Shown: positions 24,752-32,362 of the stretch, one piece after another | Layout: each line of letters starts with the position of its first letter | Position numbering within the stretch: position 1 is the first letter of the stretch | Origin: Streptomyces novaecaesareae | GTDB lineage: Bacteria > Actinomycetota > Actinomycetes > Streptomycetales > Streptomycetaceae | NCBI RefSeq assembly: GCF_000716875.1 | Contig: NZ_JNWQ01000004.1 | Coordinates: forward strand, 69,712 to 133,711 | DNA: 64,000 nucleotides | Direction: 5' to 3' | Translations under genes and position numbers: made by a program | The notes under the pieces: model-generated | The model's input: the letters and a program-made list of their open reading frames with translations, nothing else | Databases searched by the model: none | What the model was told of the DNA's origin: nothing

Positions 24752-25389
24752 CAGACGTCACCCCCGATGGTGACCTTCTCGGAGGGCTGCACGTACACCA
24801 GGCCCTCGCCGGTGAACTCGACCTGGACGGCCTCGCCGCCGCCCTCGCCGATCACCGTGGTCCAGCCGGCGCCCGACTTCAGGCTGCGGTGCAGGTCGCC
24901 GGTGTGCGCCACGTAGGCGCCCGGGTCCACGCGCAGCGGCATGCTCTTGTCGACCCGCAGGATGATGGCGGGCCCGTTGGAGGTGACGGCGGCCCAGCCG
25001 TGCCCCTCCACCTTGGTGGTGAAGAGGCCGTTGCCGGAGGACATGCCGTTCAGGCCGGTGAAGCTGGTGCCGGTGTGCAGGCCCGCCTCGGTGCAGAGCA
25101 GGTTGTCCGCCTCGACGTACAGCGTCTCGCCGTTCAGTCTGACCAGGTTGATCTCGGTGGCCTTGTCGGCGAAGTAGCAGGTGCCCTGGCCCTTCACCTC
25201 CATGACGGTCATCTTTTCGCCGGTCAGCCGGCGGGCGACCATGCCGCGCAGGCCGTCCCCGCCGCCGGTGAGCTTCTTGAAGGTCATCTGCCCGGTGTAG
25301 GCGACCATGGAGCCGTGTCTGGCCTTGACGGCGTCCCCGGTCAAGTCGACGGCGAGCACCCGCGATCCCTGGAGTCTGAACTGAGCCAC
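24751..25389 (-). CDS. AIM24-family protein (first gene of the set)
   Basis: This 212-residue AIM24 domain protein starts MAQFRLQGSRVLAVDLTGDAV. It has GQMTFKKLTGGGDGLRGMVA, NGLFTTKVEGHGWAAV and DPGAYVAHTGDLHRSL, parallel to the middle paralogue. The GTG at 25389 has no Shine-Dalgarno sequence. TAGATT (25396-25401) lies 6 nt before it, suggesting a leaderless transcript. The start codon lies in the left arm of a 12-bp hairpin (25385-25418). The gene follows the DUF2127 gene by 80 bp on the same strand. Confidence 0.92.
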   Translation of the reverse strand: MAQFRLQGSRVLAVDLTGDAVKARHGSMVAYTGQMTFKKLTGGGDGLRGMVARRLTGEKMTVMEVKGQGTCYFADKATEINLVRLNGETLYVEADNLLCTEAGLHTGTSFTGLNGMSSGNGLFTTKVEGHGWAAVTSNGPAIILRVDKSMPLRVDPGAYVAHTGDLHRSLKSGAGWTTVIGEGGGEAVQVEFTGEGLVYVQPSEKVTIGGDV

Positions 25390-25418
25390 GGCCGCAATCT
25401 AGCCGCTGCGGCCGTGGC
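25385..25418 (-). terminator. Hairpin after the DUF2127 gene, overlapping the AIM24 start codon
   Basis: GCCACGGCCGCA (25385-25396) and TGCGGCCGTGGC (25407-25418) form a perfect 12-bp stem with a 10-nt loop. It can end the DUF2127 transcript. In a read-through RNA it would bury the AIM24 GTG. TAGATT, a -10-like box, lies in the loop region. Confidence 0.6.
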
Positions 25419-25469
25419 CCGGGGAGGGTGCGGGGCCGAACTGGTACGGGGCTGGGACAAACGCGCCGG

Positions 25470-26267
25470 TCAGGCCCGGGCGTGCGCCCCGTGTTCGGGG
25501 CGCGGAACCGTGCCGGCCGCCTGCTCGACCTCCAGCAGGGAGGCCGAGTGGCGCTCCGCCTCGAAGGCCACCACGCCGCCGCGGAGCCCGAACAGGCGCT
25601 TGGAGAGCATGATCCAGAGGACGGCCGCGATGTTCAGCAGCAGGGTGCAGATCTTCACCGCGCTGACGTGCTCGCTCAGCTCGTAGCCCTCCAGCGGCAG
25701 GAAGGCGGCGGTGGCGACCACCGTCAGGTACTCGGCCCAGCGCTTGTTCAGCCAGAGGCCGACCGCCTCGACGATCTCGATCAGCGCGTAGGCCAGCAGC
25801 GCGCCGGCGACGATCAGCAGGGTGCTCTTCTTGAAGTCGAAGGTCTTGCGGATCGTCTCGACGATCGGGGCGTGTTCGAGGTCCCAGTGGAAGTGGTCGG
25901 TGACCGGCCTGAAGACGGTCAGGTTCTCGTCGAAGACCCGGTGCACCGCGTCCTGGCTGTTGGAGAACTTCCAGACGCCCCACGCCACGACGATGATCAG
26001 CAGCCCGCGCAGCACCCGCTCGACGGCCAGGAAGCGCAGGATGAACAGGTCGCGCAGCGCCTTGCCGCGCGGCACCAGCGGCGCGTCCGCGGCCGGCCCG
26101 GAGCCGTGCGGGGCGCCCAGCGCGAAGTCCCCGCAGCGCAGGCAGCGCCAGGCGTCGCCGACGGCGGTGGCGGTGTGCAGCCGGGAGGCGAGCTCGGGCT
26201 CGGTCGGCGCGTAGGTGATGTGGCCGCGCTTGGCGCAGGTCCTGCGGTCCCAGTCCCGCTTGAACAT
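25470..26267 (-). CDS. DUF2127 membrane protein
   Basis: This 265-residue integral membrane protein starts with a cytoplasmic N-terminus containing a CxxC pair (WRCLRCGDFALG). Four hydrophobic segments follow: ERVLRGLLIIVVAWGVW, LLIVAGALLAYALIEIVEAVG, YLTVVATAAFLPLEGYEL and ICTLLLNIAAVLWIML. The latter parts fit DUF2127 proteins, which lack an assigned function. The N-terminal segment, with the CxxC and an RRTCAKRGH motif, could bind zinc. The ATG at 26267 is a reasonable start. It is divergent from a DUF3817 gene whose upstream region carries a Rex-like site. Confidence 0.88.
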   Translation of the reverse strand: MFKRDWDRRTCAKRGHITYAPTEPELASRLHTATAVGDAWRCLRCGDFALGAPHGSGPAADAPLVPRGKALRDLFILRFLAVERVLRGLLIIVVAWGVWKFSNSQDAVHRVFDENLTVFRPVTDHFHWDLEHAPIVETIRKTFDFKKSTLLIVAGALLAYALIEIVEAVGLWLNKRWAEYLTVVATAAFLPLEGYELSEHVSAVKICTLLLNIAAVLWIMLSKRLFGLRGGVVAFEAERHSASLLEVEQAAGTVPRPEHGAHARA

Positions 26268-26595
26268 GTGTGGCTACCCCCGTGTGCGATGCGTCGGCGC
26301 CCGGATCGGTGGGCGCGCGGGCAGCAGGATAGGGGTTCCCGGTGACGGGCGGTCGCGCTCGGCCTCGTTCTGGGGCACGGCTGTGACAAGCCGGGCGGGC
26401 GCCACGGGCGCTACGGGCGCTCTGCGGCGGCCACGGGCGGGGCTGCGGGCGGGCGCCGCGGGCGTTGTGAGATCGGGCACGGCGCCCACCCCCGGCCGGG
26501 GGCTCGGACATGTGCTCGGTGATAATGGCCGGAAGGCTTGTGAGTCGCTTCACAAGCGCGCCCGCGCCTCCGACCCCCGTATTGAGGTACCCCAC
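26268..26595. other. Divergent intergenic region, DUF2127 / DUF3817
   Basis: These 328 bp hold promoters for two divergent membrane-protein genes. On the plus strand GATAAT (26521-26526) is a possible -10 box, although no good -35 box is visible. A Rex-like inverted repeat follows at 26538-26555. No gene is seen. Confidence 0.6.
26538..26555 (+). promoter_or_regulatory. Rex-like operator upstream of the DUF3817 gene
   Basis: TTGTGA and TCACAA are 6 nt apart in an 18-bp site, close to the Rex consensus TTGTGAA-N4-TTCACAA (13 of 14 defined bases). It lies 41 bp before the GTG at 26596 and 12 nt after a GATAAT box, where binding would block transcription. Rex represses in response to low NADH/NAD+ ratio. 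Confidence 0.65.
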
Positions 26596-26913
26596 GTGAA
26601 CAGCAGCGCCGTCCACCGCCTGCGCCTGGTCTCCGGCCCCGAAGGGGTCTCGTTCATCCTGCTGCTGATCTGCTCGGTGCTGAAGCGGACGACCTCCTTC
26701 GACGCCGTCCCGGTGATGGGCATGGTCCACGGGATCCTGTTCATCCTGTACGTGATCTTCTGGATCCTGGCCTGGCAGACGCAGAAGTGGGACGCCAAGC
26801 GCGGCATCCTGCTGTTCGTCCTCTCGGTGCTGCCCACCGGCGGCTTCTTCGCCGAGCGGATGCTCGCCCGCGAGGAGCGCGGGGAGCTCGAACCCGCTGC
26901 CGCCACCGCCTGA
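26596..26913 (+). CDS. DUF3817 small membrane protein
   Basis: This 105-residue protein has three likely membrane helices (GVSFILLLICSVL, MVHGILFILYVIFWILAWQ, ILLFVLSVLPTGGFFAERML). The family hallmark HGILFILYV is present. DUF3817 proteins have no established function, and some are annotated as YdzA-like. The GTG at 26596 follows GAGG at 26584. A second DUF3817 gene sits at 31805. The Rex-like site just upstream suggests redox control, which would fit a role at the membrane during oxygen limitation. That role is inference. Confidence 0.9.
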   Translation: MNSSAVHRLRLVSGPEGVSFILLLICSVLKRTTSFDAVPVMGMVHGILFILYVIFWILAWQTQKWDAKRGILLFVLSVLPTGGFFAERMLAREERGELEPAAATA

Positions 26914-26933
26914 ATCCCGCTTCGCGGACGGTC

Positions 26934-26980
26934 GACAGGCTGCCGCGGCCTCCTCTCCCAAAGGGCCGCGGCAGCCTGTC
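26934..26980. terminator. Strong bidirectional terminator
   Basis: A perfect 17-bp stem (26934-26950 with 26964-26980) has a 13-nt loop. It lies between the convergent DUF3817 and M4 peptidase genes. Confidence 0.9.
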
Positions 26981-27024
26981 GCCGTTTCCTACCGGTGGTG
27001 GCTCCTGTCCGTGGCGGCTAGGTC

Positions 27025-28653
27025 CTAGTTGACGTTCACCGCGCTCCAGGCCGCGGCCACCGTCTTGTACTCGGTGCTGGTCGCGCCGTACAGGTCGGTG
27101 GCGGCCTTCAGGGTCGCCGTGCGGGCGGCCTTGTAGTTGGTGGTGGAGGTCATGTAGACGGTCAGCGCGCGGTACCAGACGGCCGCCGCCTTGGTGCGGC
27201 CGATGCCGGTGACCGTCGAGCCGTTCGACGTCGGGCTGTTGTAGCTGACCCCGTTGATCACCTTGGCGCCGCTGCCCTCGGAGAGCAGGTAGAAGAAGTG
27301 GTTGGCGACGCCCGAGGAGTAGTGGACGTCCTTGTTGCCGACGCCCGAGGACCAGTAGTCGGCCGAGGCGCCGTCCTTGGAGGGCTTGTCCATGTAGCGC
27401 AGCGGGGTGCCGTTGCCGTTGATGTTGAGCTTCTCGCCGATCAGGTAGTCCGGCGGGTCGGCGGGCAGGTTGGCCGACCACTCGACCATGGTGCCGAAGA
27501 TGTCCGAGGTGGCCTCGTTGAGGCCGCCGGACTCGCCCGAGTAGTTCAGGCCGGCGGTGGCGGAGGTGACGCCGTGGCTCATCTCGTGGCCGGAGACGTC
27601 GATGGCGGTCAGCGGGTGGGTGTTGCCGGAGCCGTCGCCGTACGTCATGCAGAAGCAGGAGTCGTCCCAGAACGCGTTGACGTAGCCGGTGCTGTAGTGG
27701 ACCCGGCTGGCGGCGCCGACGCCGTTGTTCTTGATGCCGCTGCGGCCGAAGGTGTTCTTGTAGTAGTCCCAGGTGGCGGCGGCGCCGTACTGGGCGTCCA
27801 CGGCGGCGGACTCGCGGTTGGACGGCAGGCCGTTGCCCCAGGAGTTGGTGGTCTTGGCGAACAGCGTGCCGCTGCCCGAGGTGCCGCCCTTGAGGTCGGT
27901 GGTGGACTGGTTGCCCCGGGAGGCGTCCTTGAGCTGGTAGCTGGAGCCGCTCTGGGTGGTGGTCAGCGTGACGGTGCCGACGTTGACGCCCTTGCCGGTG
28001 CCGGTGGCGGTCTGCACGTGCTCCTGGCTGGCGAGGACCTGGCCGGTGGCGGCGTCGGTGACGACCTCCTGGCGGCTCGGGGTGCCGTCCGCCCGCTCGC
28101 CGGTGACCACCGTGCGGTGGGCCAGCCGCGGGGCGCCGTCGGCCGCCCAGACGACCAGCTCGGTCGCGTCGGCGCCGTCGACCCTGGTGAGCGCCGCCTC
28201 GTCCTCGTCGGCGGCGGTGCCGACCGTCGCCCGCACCGCGGCGGTGGCCCGCTCGGCGGCCTGGGGCGCGGCGAGGCCCGGGGTCAGGCTGGGCACGGAC
28301 AGCCGGCCGGCGAAGGCCCGGTCGACCGAGCCCACCGAGCCGTCGGCCTTCTGGTGGACGACCAGGTCGCCGCCGATCACCGGCAGGCCGGCGTAGGTCC
28401 GTTCGTACCGGAGGTGGCGGGTGCCGTCCCGGTCCACCACCACGTCCTTGGGCACCAGCTTCTCCTGGCCGCCCAGGGCCAGGGCCTGCGCGACCGGGGC
28501 GCTCTGCCCGGCGGCGAGCGCGAGCAGCGCGGACTGCTGCTGCTCCGGGGCGGGGGCGGCGGCCTGGGCGGCGGGGACGGCGGCGATCTGGACGACGCCG
28601 GCCAGCAGGGCGGTGGCGGAGAGTACGGCTCCGACCGTCAGCTTTCGCTTCAC
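27025..28653 (-). CDS. Secreted M4 (thermolysin-type) metallopeptidase, copy A
   Basis: This 542-residue preproprotein has a signal peptide (MKRKLTVGAVLSATALLAGV, cleavage near AQA-AAP). An FTP/PepSY-type propeptide follows (YAGLPVIGGDLVVHQKADG). The M4 catalytic domain has zinc motif HEMSH in DVSGHEMSHGVTSATAGLNY and the third ligand Glu in GGLNEATSDIFG. The active-site His region is SGVANHFFYLLSEGSG. The domain ends AAAWSAVNVN with no P-domain or PPC tail. The GTG at 28653 has GGAAGGAA upstream. A long upstream extension of this frame is antisense-like noise. The next gene upstream is a close paralogue, and the two share an upstream element. Confidence 0.95.
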   Translation of the reverse strand: MKRKLTVGAVLSATALLAGVVQIAAVPAAQAAAPAPEQQQSALLALAAGQSAPVAQALALGGQEKLVPKDVVVDRDGTRHLRYERTYAGLPVIGGDLVVHQKADGSVGSVDRAFAGRLSVPSLTPGLAAPQAAERATAAVRATVGTAADEDEAALTRVDGADATELVVWAADGAPRLAHRTVVTGERADGTPSRQEVVTDAATGQVLASQEHVQTATGTGKGVNVGTVTLTTTQSGSSYQLKDASRGNQSTTDLKGGTSGSGTLFAKTTNSWGNGLPSNRESAAVDAQYGAAATWDYYKNTFGRSGIKNNGVGAASRVHYSTGYVNAFWDDSCFCMTYGDGSGNTHPLTAIDVSGHEMSHGVTSATAGLNYSGESGGLNEATSDIFGTMVEWSANLPADPPDYLIGEKLNINGNGTPLRYMDKPSKDGASADYWSSGVGNKDVHYSSGVANHFFYLLSEGSGAKVINGVSYNSPTSNGSTVTGIGRTKAAAVWYRALTVYMTSTTNYKAARTATLKAATDLYGATSTEYKTVAAAWSAVNVN

Positions 28654-28821
28654 GTACGGGGGTTCCTTCCACGAGACCCGCGGGTGCGTGCGGGTGCGCC
28701 GCGTACCGGGGCGCCGGTTGACGCCGTGGGGCGGTAGGGCGCGGACGTGCTGCTCCCGTGCGGTACCTGACGCTCCGCCTGATGGGTGGGGGTGGCGGAG
28801 GTCGGACGGGGCTTTGGTCAG

Positions 28822-28873
28822 AAGCATGACAATCGTTGGCAGGAATGGACAGGCCGCCTCCGAGGATTGGCCA
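28822..28873 (-). promoter_or_regulatory. Conserved upstream element of M4 copy A
   Basis: Three blocks, AAGCATGACAATCG (28822-28835), ACAGG (28849-28853) and ATTGGCCA (28866-28873), recur with identical spacing upstream of copy B. The element is 169 bp from the start codon and probably contains the promoter or an activator site. The rest of 28654-29051 contains only the copy B terminator. Confidence 0.65.
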
Positions 28874-28990
28874 GGAATCGCCAAGTCGCGGTGCGGATGG
28901 TTCGGTTGCCGTGCATTGCCCGGAATCGCCGGTTCGTCCCCCTGGCGGAACTCCGCCAGCCGGGCGGCCTTGACAGCCCCCGGTACGGGC

Positions 28991-29031
28991 GGACGCCCGG
29001 GGCCTACCCTCCGACGAGGCCCCGGGCGTCC
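28991..29031 (-). terminator. Terminator after M4 copy B
   Basis: A perfect 15-bp stem (28991-29005 with 29017-29031) has an 11-nt loop, 20 nt downstream of the copy B stop. Confidence 0.85.
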
Positions 29032-29051
29032 TGATTCGCTTGCGCCGTACG

Positions 29052-30683
29052 TCAGTTGACGTTGACGCCGCTCCACGCGGCCGCGACCGCGTTGTACTCG
29101 GCGCTGCCGGCGCCGTACAGGTCGCTCGCGGCCTTCAGGGTGCCGGTGCGGGCACCCGCGTAGTTGGTGGTGGAGGTGAAGTAGACGGTCAGCGCGCGGT
29201 ACCAGATCTGCGCGGCCTTGGCCCGGCCGATGCCGGTGAGCGTCGAGCCGTCGGCGGTCGGGCTGTTGTAGCTGAACCCGTTGATGGTCTTCGCGCCGCT
29301 GCCCTCGGAGAGCAGGTAGAAGAAGTGGTTGGCCACGCCCGAGGAGTAGTGGACGTCCAGGTTGCCGACACCGGAGGACCAGTAGTCGGCCGAGCCGCCG
29401 TCCTTGCTGGGCTCGTCCATGTAGCGCAGCGGGCTGCCGTCGCCGTTCAGGTCGATCAGCTCGCCGATCCAGTAGTTCGGCGGGTTGGCGGGCAGGTTGG
29501 CGTAGAACTCGACCATGGTGCCGAAGATGTCGGAGGTGGCCTCGTTGAGGCCGCCGGACTCGCCGGAGTAGTTGAGGTTGGCGGTCGCGGCGGTCACGCC
29601 GTGGCTCATCTCGTGGCCGGCCACGTCGATCTCGGTGAGCGGGTGGGTGTTGCCGCTGCCGTCGCCGTAGGACATGCAGAAGCAGGCGTCGCTCCAGAAC
29701 GCGTTCACGTAGTTGGAGCCGTAGTGGACCCGGCTGGTCGCGCCGACGCCGTTGTTCTTGATGCCGTTGCGGCCGAAGGTGTTCTTGTAGAAGTCCCAGG
29801 TGGCCGCCGCGCCGAACTGGGCGTCCACGGCGGCGGACTCGGAGTTGGACGCCAGGCCGTTGCCGAAGCTGTTGGTCGAGTTGGCGACCAGCGTGCCGCT
29901 GCCGGAGGTCCGGTTCTTCAGGTTGACGGTCGACTGGCCGCCGCGGGTGGCGTCCTTCAGCTGGTACGAGGTGCCGCTCTGGGTGGTGGTCAGCGGGACG
30001 GTGCCGACGAAGACGCCCTTGCCGCTGCCCGAGGCGGTCTGCACCTGCTCGTGGGTGGAGAGGACCTGGCCGGTCGCGGCGTCGGTCACCAGCAGCTGGC
30101 TGCTCGGGGTGCCGTCGGCGCGCTCGCCCTCGACGGTGGTGCGGTACGCCAGGCGCGGGCTGCCGTCGCTGGCCCAGACGACCAGCTCGGCCTTGCCGGT
30201 CTGGTGCACGGCCGTCAGGGGGGACTCGTCCTTGTCGGCGGCGACGCCGACGGTGGCCTGCACGGCGCCGGTCGCCTGGGCGGCGGCCTTGTCGGCGGGG
30301 ATCTGCGGGCTGAGGCTCGGCAGGGCGATCTGCGCGCCGGTGGCCTTGTCCACGGAGGTGGTCGAGCCGTCCGCCTTCTGGTGCACCACCAGGTCTCCAC
30401 CCAGGACCGGGAGCCCGGCGAAGGTGCGCTCGTAGCGGAAGTGGCGGGTGCCGTCGGCGTCCACCACGGCGTCCTTGGCCACCAGCTGCTCCTGGCCGCT
30501 CAGGGCCAGGGAGTGGGCCAGCTTGCCGGCCTGGCCGTTCGCCAGGGCGAGCAGGTCGGCGAGCCGGTCGCCGGACCGGGCGTGCGAGACAGGGTCCGCC
30601 ATGGCCGTGCCGCCCACCTGGACGACACCGGTGAGCAGGGCGGTGGCGGAGAGTACGGCGACTGCGGCGAGCTTTCGCTTCAC
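29052..30683 (-). CDS. Secreted M4 (thermolysin-type) metallopeptidase, copy B
   Basis: This 543-residue preproprotein is a clear paralogue of copy A. It has a signal peptide (MKRKLAAVAVLSATALLTGV), an FTP/PepSY-type propeptide (FAGLPVLGGDLVVHQKADGS), HEMSH in DVAGHEMSHGVTAATANLNY and the zinc ligand Glu in GGLNEATSDIFG. It ends AAAWSGVNVN. Copies A and B differ mainly in the signal and propeptide. The GTG at 30683 has GGAAGGAC upstream. Each copy has its own upstream element and terminator, so they are separate transcription units, duplicated in tandem. Confidence 0.95.
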   Translation of the reverse strand: MKRKLAAVAVLSATALLTGVVQVGGTAMADPVSHARSGDRLADLLALANGQAGKLAHSLALSGQEQLVAKDAVVDADGTRHFRYERTFAGLPVLGGDLVVHQKADGSTTSVDKATGAQIALPSLSPQIPADKAAAQATGAVQATVGVAADKDESPLTAVHQTGKAELVVWASDGSPRLAYRTTVEGERADGTPSSQLLVTDAATGQVLSTHEQVQTASGSGKGVFVGTVPLTTTQSGTSYQLKDATRGGQSTVNLKNRTSGSGTLVANSTNSFGNGLASNSESAAVDAQFGAAATWDFYKNTFGRNGIKNNGVGATSRVHYGSNYVNAFWSDACFCMSYGDGSGNTHPLTEIDVAGHEMSHGVTAATANLNYSGESGGLNEATSDIFGTMVEFYANLPANPPNYWIGELIDLNGDGSPLRYMDEPSKDGGSADYWSSGVGNLDVHYSSGVANHFFYLLSEGSGAKTINGFSYNSPTADGSTLTGIGRAKAAQIWYRALTVYFTSTTNYAGARTGTLKAASDLYGAGSAEYNAVAAAWSGVNVN

Positions 30684-30849
30684 GGACGAGTCCTTCCGGG
30701 AAACCGCGTGTGGGCGCGGTCGCACCTCGTCCCGGGGGCCGGGGTCGGCACCTGAGGGGCGGGACGGGCACTGACGTGCGAGGCCCCGAGCGGTCGAACG
30801 GCTGGCCACCGGTGGGTGGGGGTGGTGGCTACCGGACGGGGTTGGCGGA

Positions 30850-30901
30850 AAGCATGACAATCGAGCAAATGAAATGACAGGTCTTGCTCATGAATTGGCC
30901 A
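30850..30901 (-). promoter_or_regulatory. Conserved upstream element of M4 copy B
   Basis: AAGCATGACAATCG (30850-30863), ACAGG (30877-30881) and ATTGGCCA (30894-30901) match the element of copy A in sequence and spacing. It lies 167 bp from the start codon. The remainder of 30684-31179 holds the MarR promoter region and no gene. Confidence 0.65.
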
Positions 30902-31122
30902 AGTCCCGCCAAGGCAAAGGAATGTGAACGGGTCGGCAAAAGGGGCGAATCACCCCGCCTTGCAGCGGGTTGCCGTCCGAACCGAGGCCTGCCGAAGCGG
31001 CGTTGGCGCGATCGGCGACCAACCCCGTTGCGCCGCAGGCCCGTTGCGGTACGTTCACATCGCTGCAATGTCCTGGTATGGACCTGGCCGTCCGATTGGC
31101 GGGATCCCGCCACGTGTCCCGC

Positions 31123-31173
31123 TTGTCCACCATCAGGACAGCTGGTATCACCCGCTCCGTACGCCGGTACGGT
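31123..31173 (+). promoter_or_regulatory. Possible promoters of the MarR gene at 31180
   Basis: TTGTCC (31123-31128) and TATCAC (31146-31151) have a 17-nt spacer. A second box, TACGGT (31168-31173), lies 6 nt before the GTG and would give a leaderless mRNA. The start has no clear Shine-Dalgarno sequence. Confidence 0.45.
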
Positions 31174-31179
31174 TGGAAG

Positions 31180-31728
31180 GTGGCCAAGCCCCTCGCTCTC
31201 GACTTCGACCCGATCGCCCGCGCCGACGAGCTGTGGACCCGCCGCTGGGGCGGAGTCCCCTCGATGGCGGCGATCACCTCGATCATGCGCGCCCACCAGA
31301 TCCTGCTGTCCCGGGTGGACGCGGTGCTCAAGCCGTACGGGCTGACCTTCGCCCGCTACGAGGCACTGGTGCTGCTGACCTTCAGTCGGACCGGGGAGCT
31401 CTCGCTCTCCAAGGTCGGCGAGCGGCTCATGGTCCACCCGACCAGCGTGACCAACACCGTCGACCGCCTGGAGCGGGCCGGCCTGGTCGCCCGCCGCCCC
31501 AACCCGCTGGACGGCCGCGGCGTGCTGGCCGCGATCACCGAACGCGGCCGCGAGGTGGTCGAGGAGGCCACCCGGGAGCTGATGGCGATGGAGTTCGGGC
31601 TGGAGGAGTACGGCCCCGAGCAGTGCCGCCAGGTGTTCGAGCTGCTCAGGCCGCTGCGGGTCGCGGCCGGCGACTTCGACGAGTCCCGCGGGGCCGCGGC
31701 GGAGGGGGCTGCGGAGGGGAGGCTGTGA
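31180..31728 (+). CDS. MarR-family transcriptional regulator
   Basis: This 182-residue MarR regulator opens with KPLALDFDPIARADELW, an N-terminal extension I recognise from streptomycete homologues. The winged helix runs from YEALVLLTFSRTGELSLSKV through the recognition helix MVHPTSVTNTVDRLERAG to the wing RRPNPLDGRGVLAAITERG. The C-terminus is a Gly/Ala-rich tail. The GTG at 31180 is chosen because the conserved N-terminus starts there. The next gene (DUF3817) starts 76 bp downstream on the same strand and may be co-transcribed. The effector is unknown. Confidence 0.92.
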   Translation: MAKPLALDFDPIARADELWTRRWGGVPSMAAITSIMRAHQILLSRVDAVLKPYGLTFARYEALVLLTFSRTGELSLSKVGERLMVHPTSVTNTVDRLERAGLVARRPNPLDGRGVLAAITERGREVVEEATRELMAMEFGLEEYGPEQCRQVFELLRPLRVAAGDFDESRGAAAEGAAEGRL

Positions 31729-31804
31729 GGGCGGCTACCCTCGTGGGAGCGGTGCGCGGATCCGGGCGTACCCGCCGAAACTGCCGAGCGAGGCGAGGAA
31801 GAGT

Positions 31805-32146
31805 ATGAAGGCGACCCCCCTGCTGGGCTGGTACCGGGCCCTGGCGATTGCCACCGGTGTGGCACTGCTGGTGTTCTGCGGCTTCATGGTCGCGAAGTAC
31901 GGCTTCGGCAAGGCCGAGGAAGTGACCACCTACGTCGCGATGCTGCACGGCTACCTGTACATCGGGTACTTCGTGGTGACCTTCCTGCTCGGGCAGAAGC
32001 TGAAGTGGCCGCTCGGCCGGCTGGTGCTGACCCTGGCGGCGGGGTGCATCCCGTTCCTCTCCTTCGTCTTCGAGCGCAAGGTGGCCGGCGAGGCCGCCGA
32101 GAAGCTGACGGCGGGCGCGGGTGCCCGCCAGCCGGCCGGCGTCTGA
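31805..32146 (+). CDS. DUF3817 small membrane protein (second copy)
   Basis: This 113-residue protein has three hydrophobic helices (LAIATGVALLVFCGFMVAKY, YLYIGYFVVTFLLGQKL, LVLTLAAGCIPFLSFVFE) and the family motif MLHGYLYIGY. It is a distant paralogue of the protein encoded at 26596. The ATG at 31805 has GAGGAAGAG upstream. It probably shares a transcript with the MarR gene, and a strong hairpin follows. No Rex-like site is seen here. Function unknown. Confidence 0.9.
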   Translation: MKATPLLGWYRALAIATGVALLVFCGFMVAKYGFGKAEEVTTYVAMLHGYLYIGYFVVTFLLGQKLKWPLGRLVLTLAAGCIPFLSFVFERKVAGEAAEKLTAGAGARQPAGV

Positions 32147-32158
32147 GCCGAGAACCCG

Positions 32159-32199
32159 CGAGAGGGCCCCTTCCCCACATCGGGGGAGGGGCTCTCTCG
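32159..32199 (+). terminator. Terminator after the DUF3817 gene at 31805
   Basis: CGAGAGGGCCCCTTCCCC (32159-32176) pairs with a GGGGGAGGGGCTCTCTCG arm (32182-32199) with two weak pairs and a short loop. Confidence 0.8.
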
Positions 32200-32265
32200 G
32201 CGTTCCGGGGTGCTCCCCGCTCTCCCCGTCGCCCGCCGGAGGCGCCCCCCTCCGACCTGCTGCCA

Positions 32266-32312
32266 TCGACAAGTACTAGGACGTCCGAGTAAATTAGTAG
32301 GACGTCCTAATA
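32266..32312 (+). promoter_or_regulatory. icmA promoter overlapped by two palindromic operators
   Basis: TCGACA (32266-32271) and TAAATT (32290-32295) are 18 nt apart, a good -35/-10 pair. Two 18-bp palindromes, 32274-32291 and 32295-32312, share the core TAGGACGTCC. Each has one mismatched pair and their centres are 21 bp apart. One sits in the spacer, the other covers the predicted transcription start. This looks like a repressor site for a dimer-of-dimers, such as a TetR protein. Confidence 0.75.
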
Positions 32313-32362
32313 GCTGTGCCGCCCCGTCGCCGTGGCGGCCGTACGGAGCGGAGTTCGGGGTC

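Noticed and set aside
27025..30771. Continuous frame spanning both M4 genes, suggesting a giant fusion protein
   Set aside because: The upstream part is out-of-frame Arg-rich shadow of copy B. Copy A has its own signal peptide, start and ribosome site at 28653.
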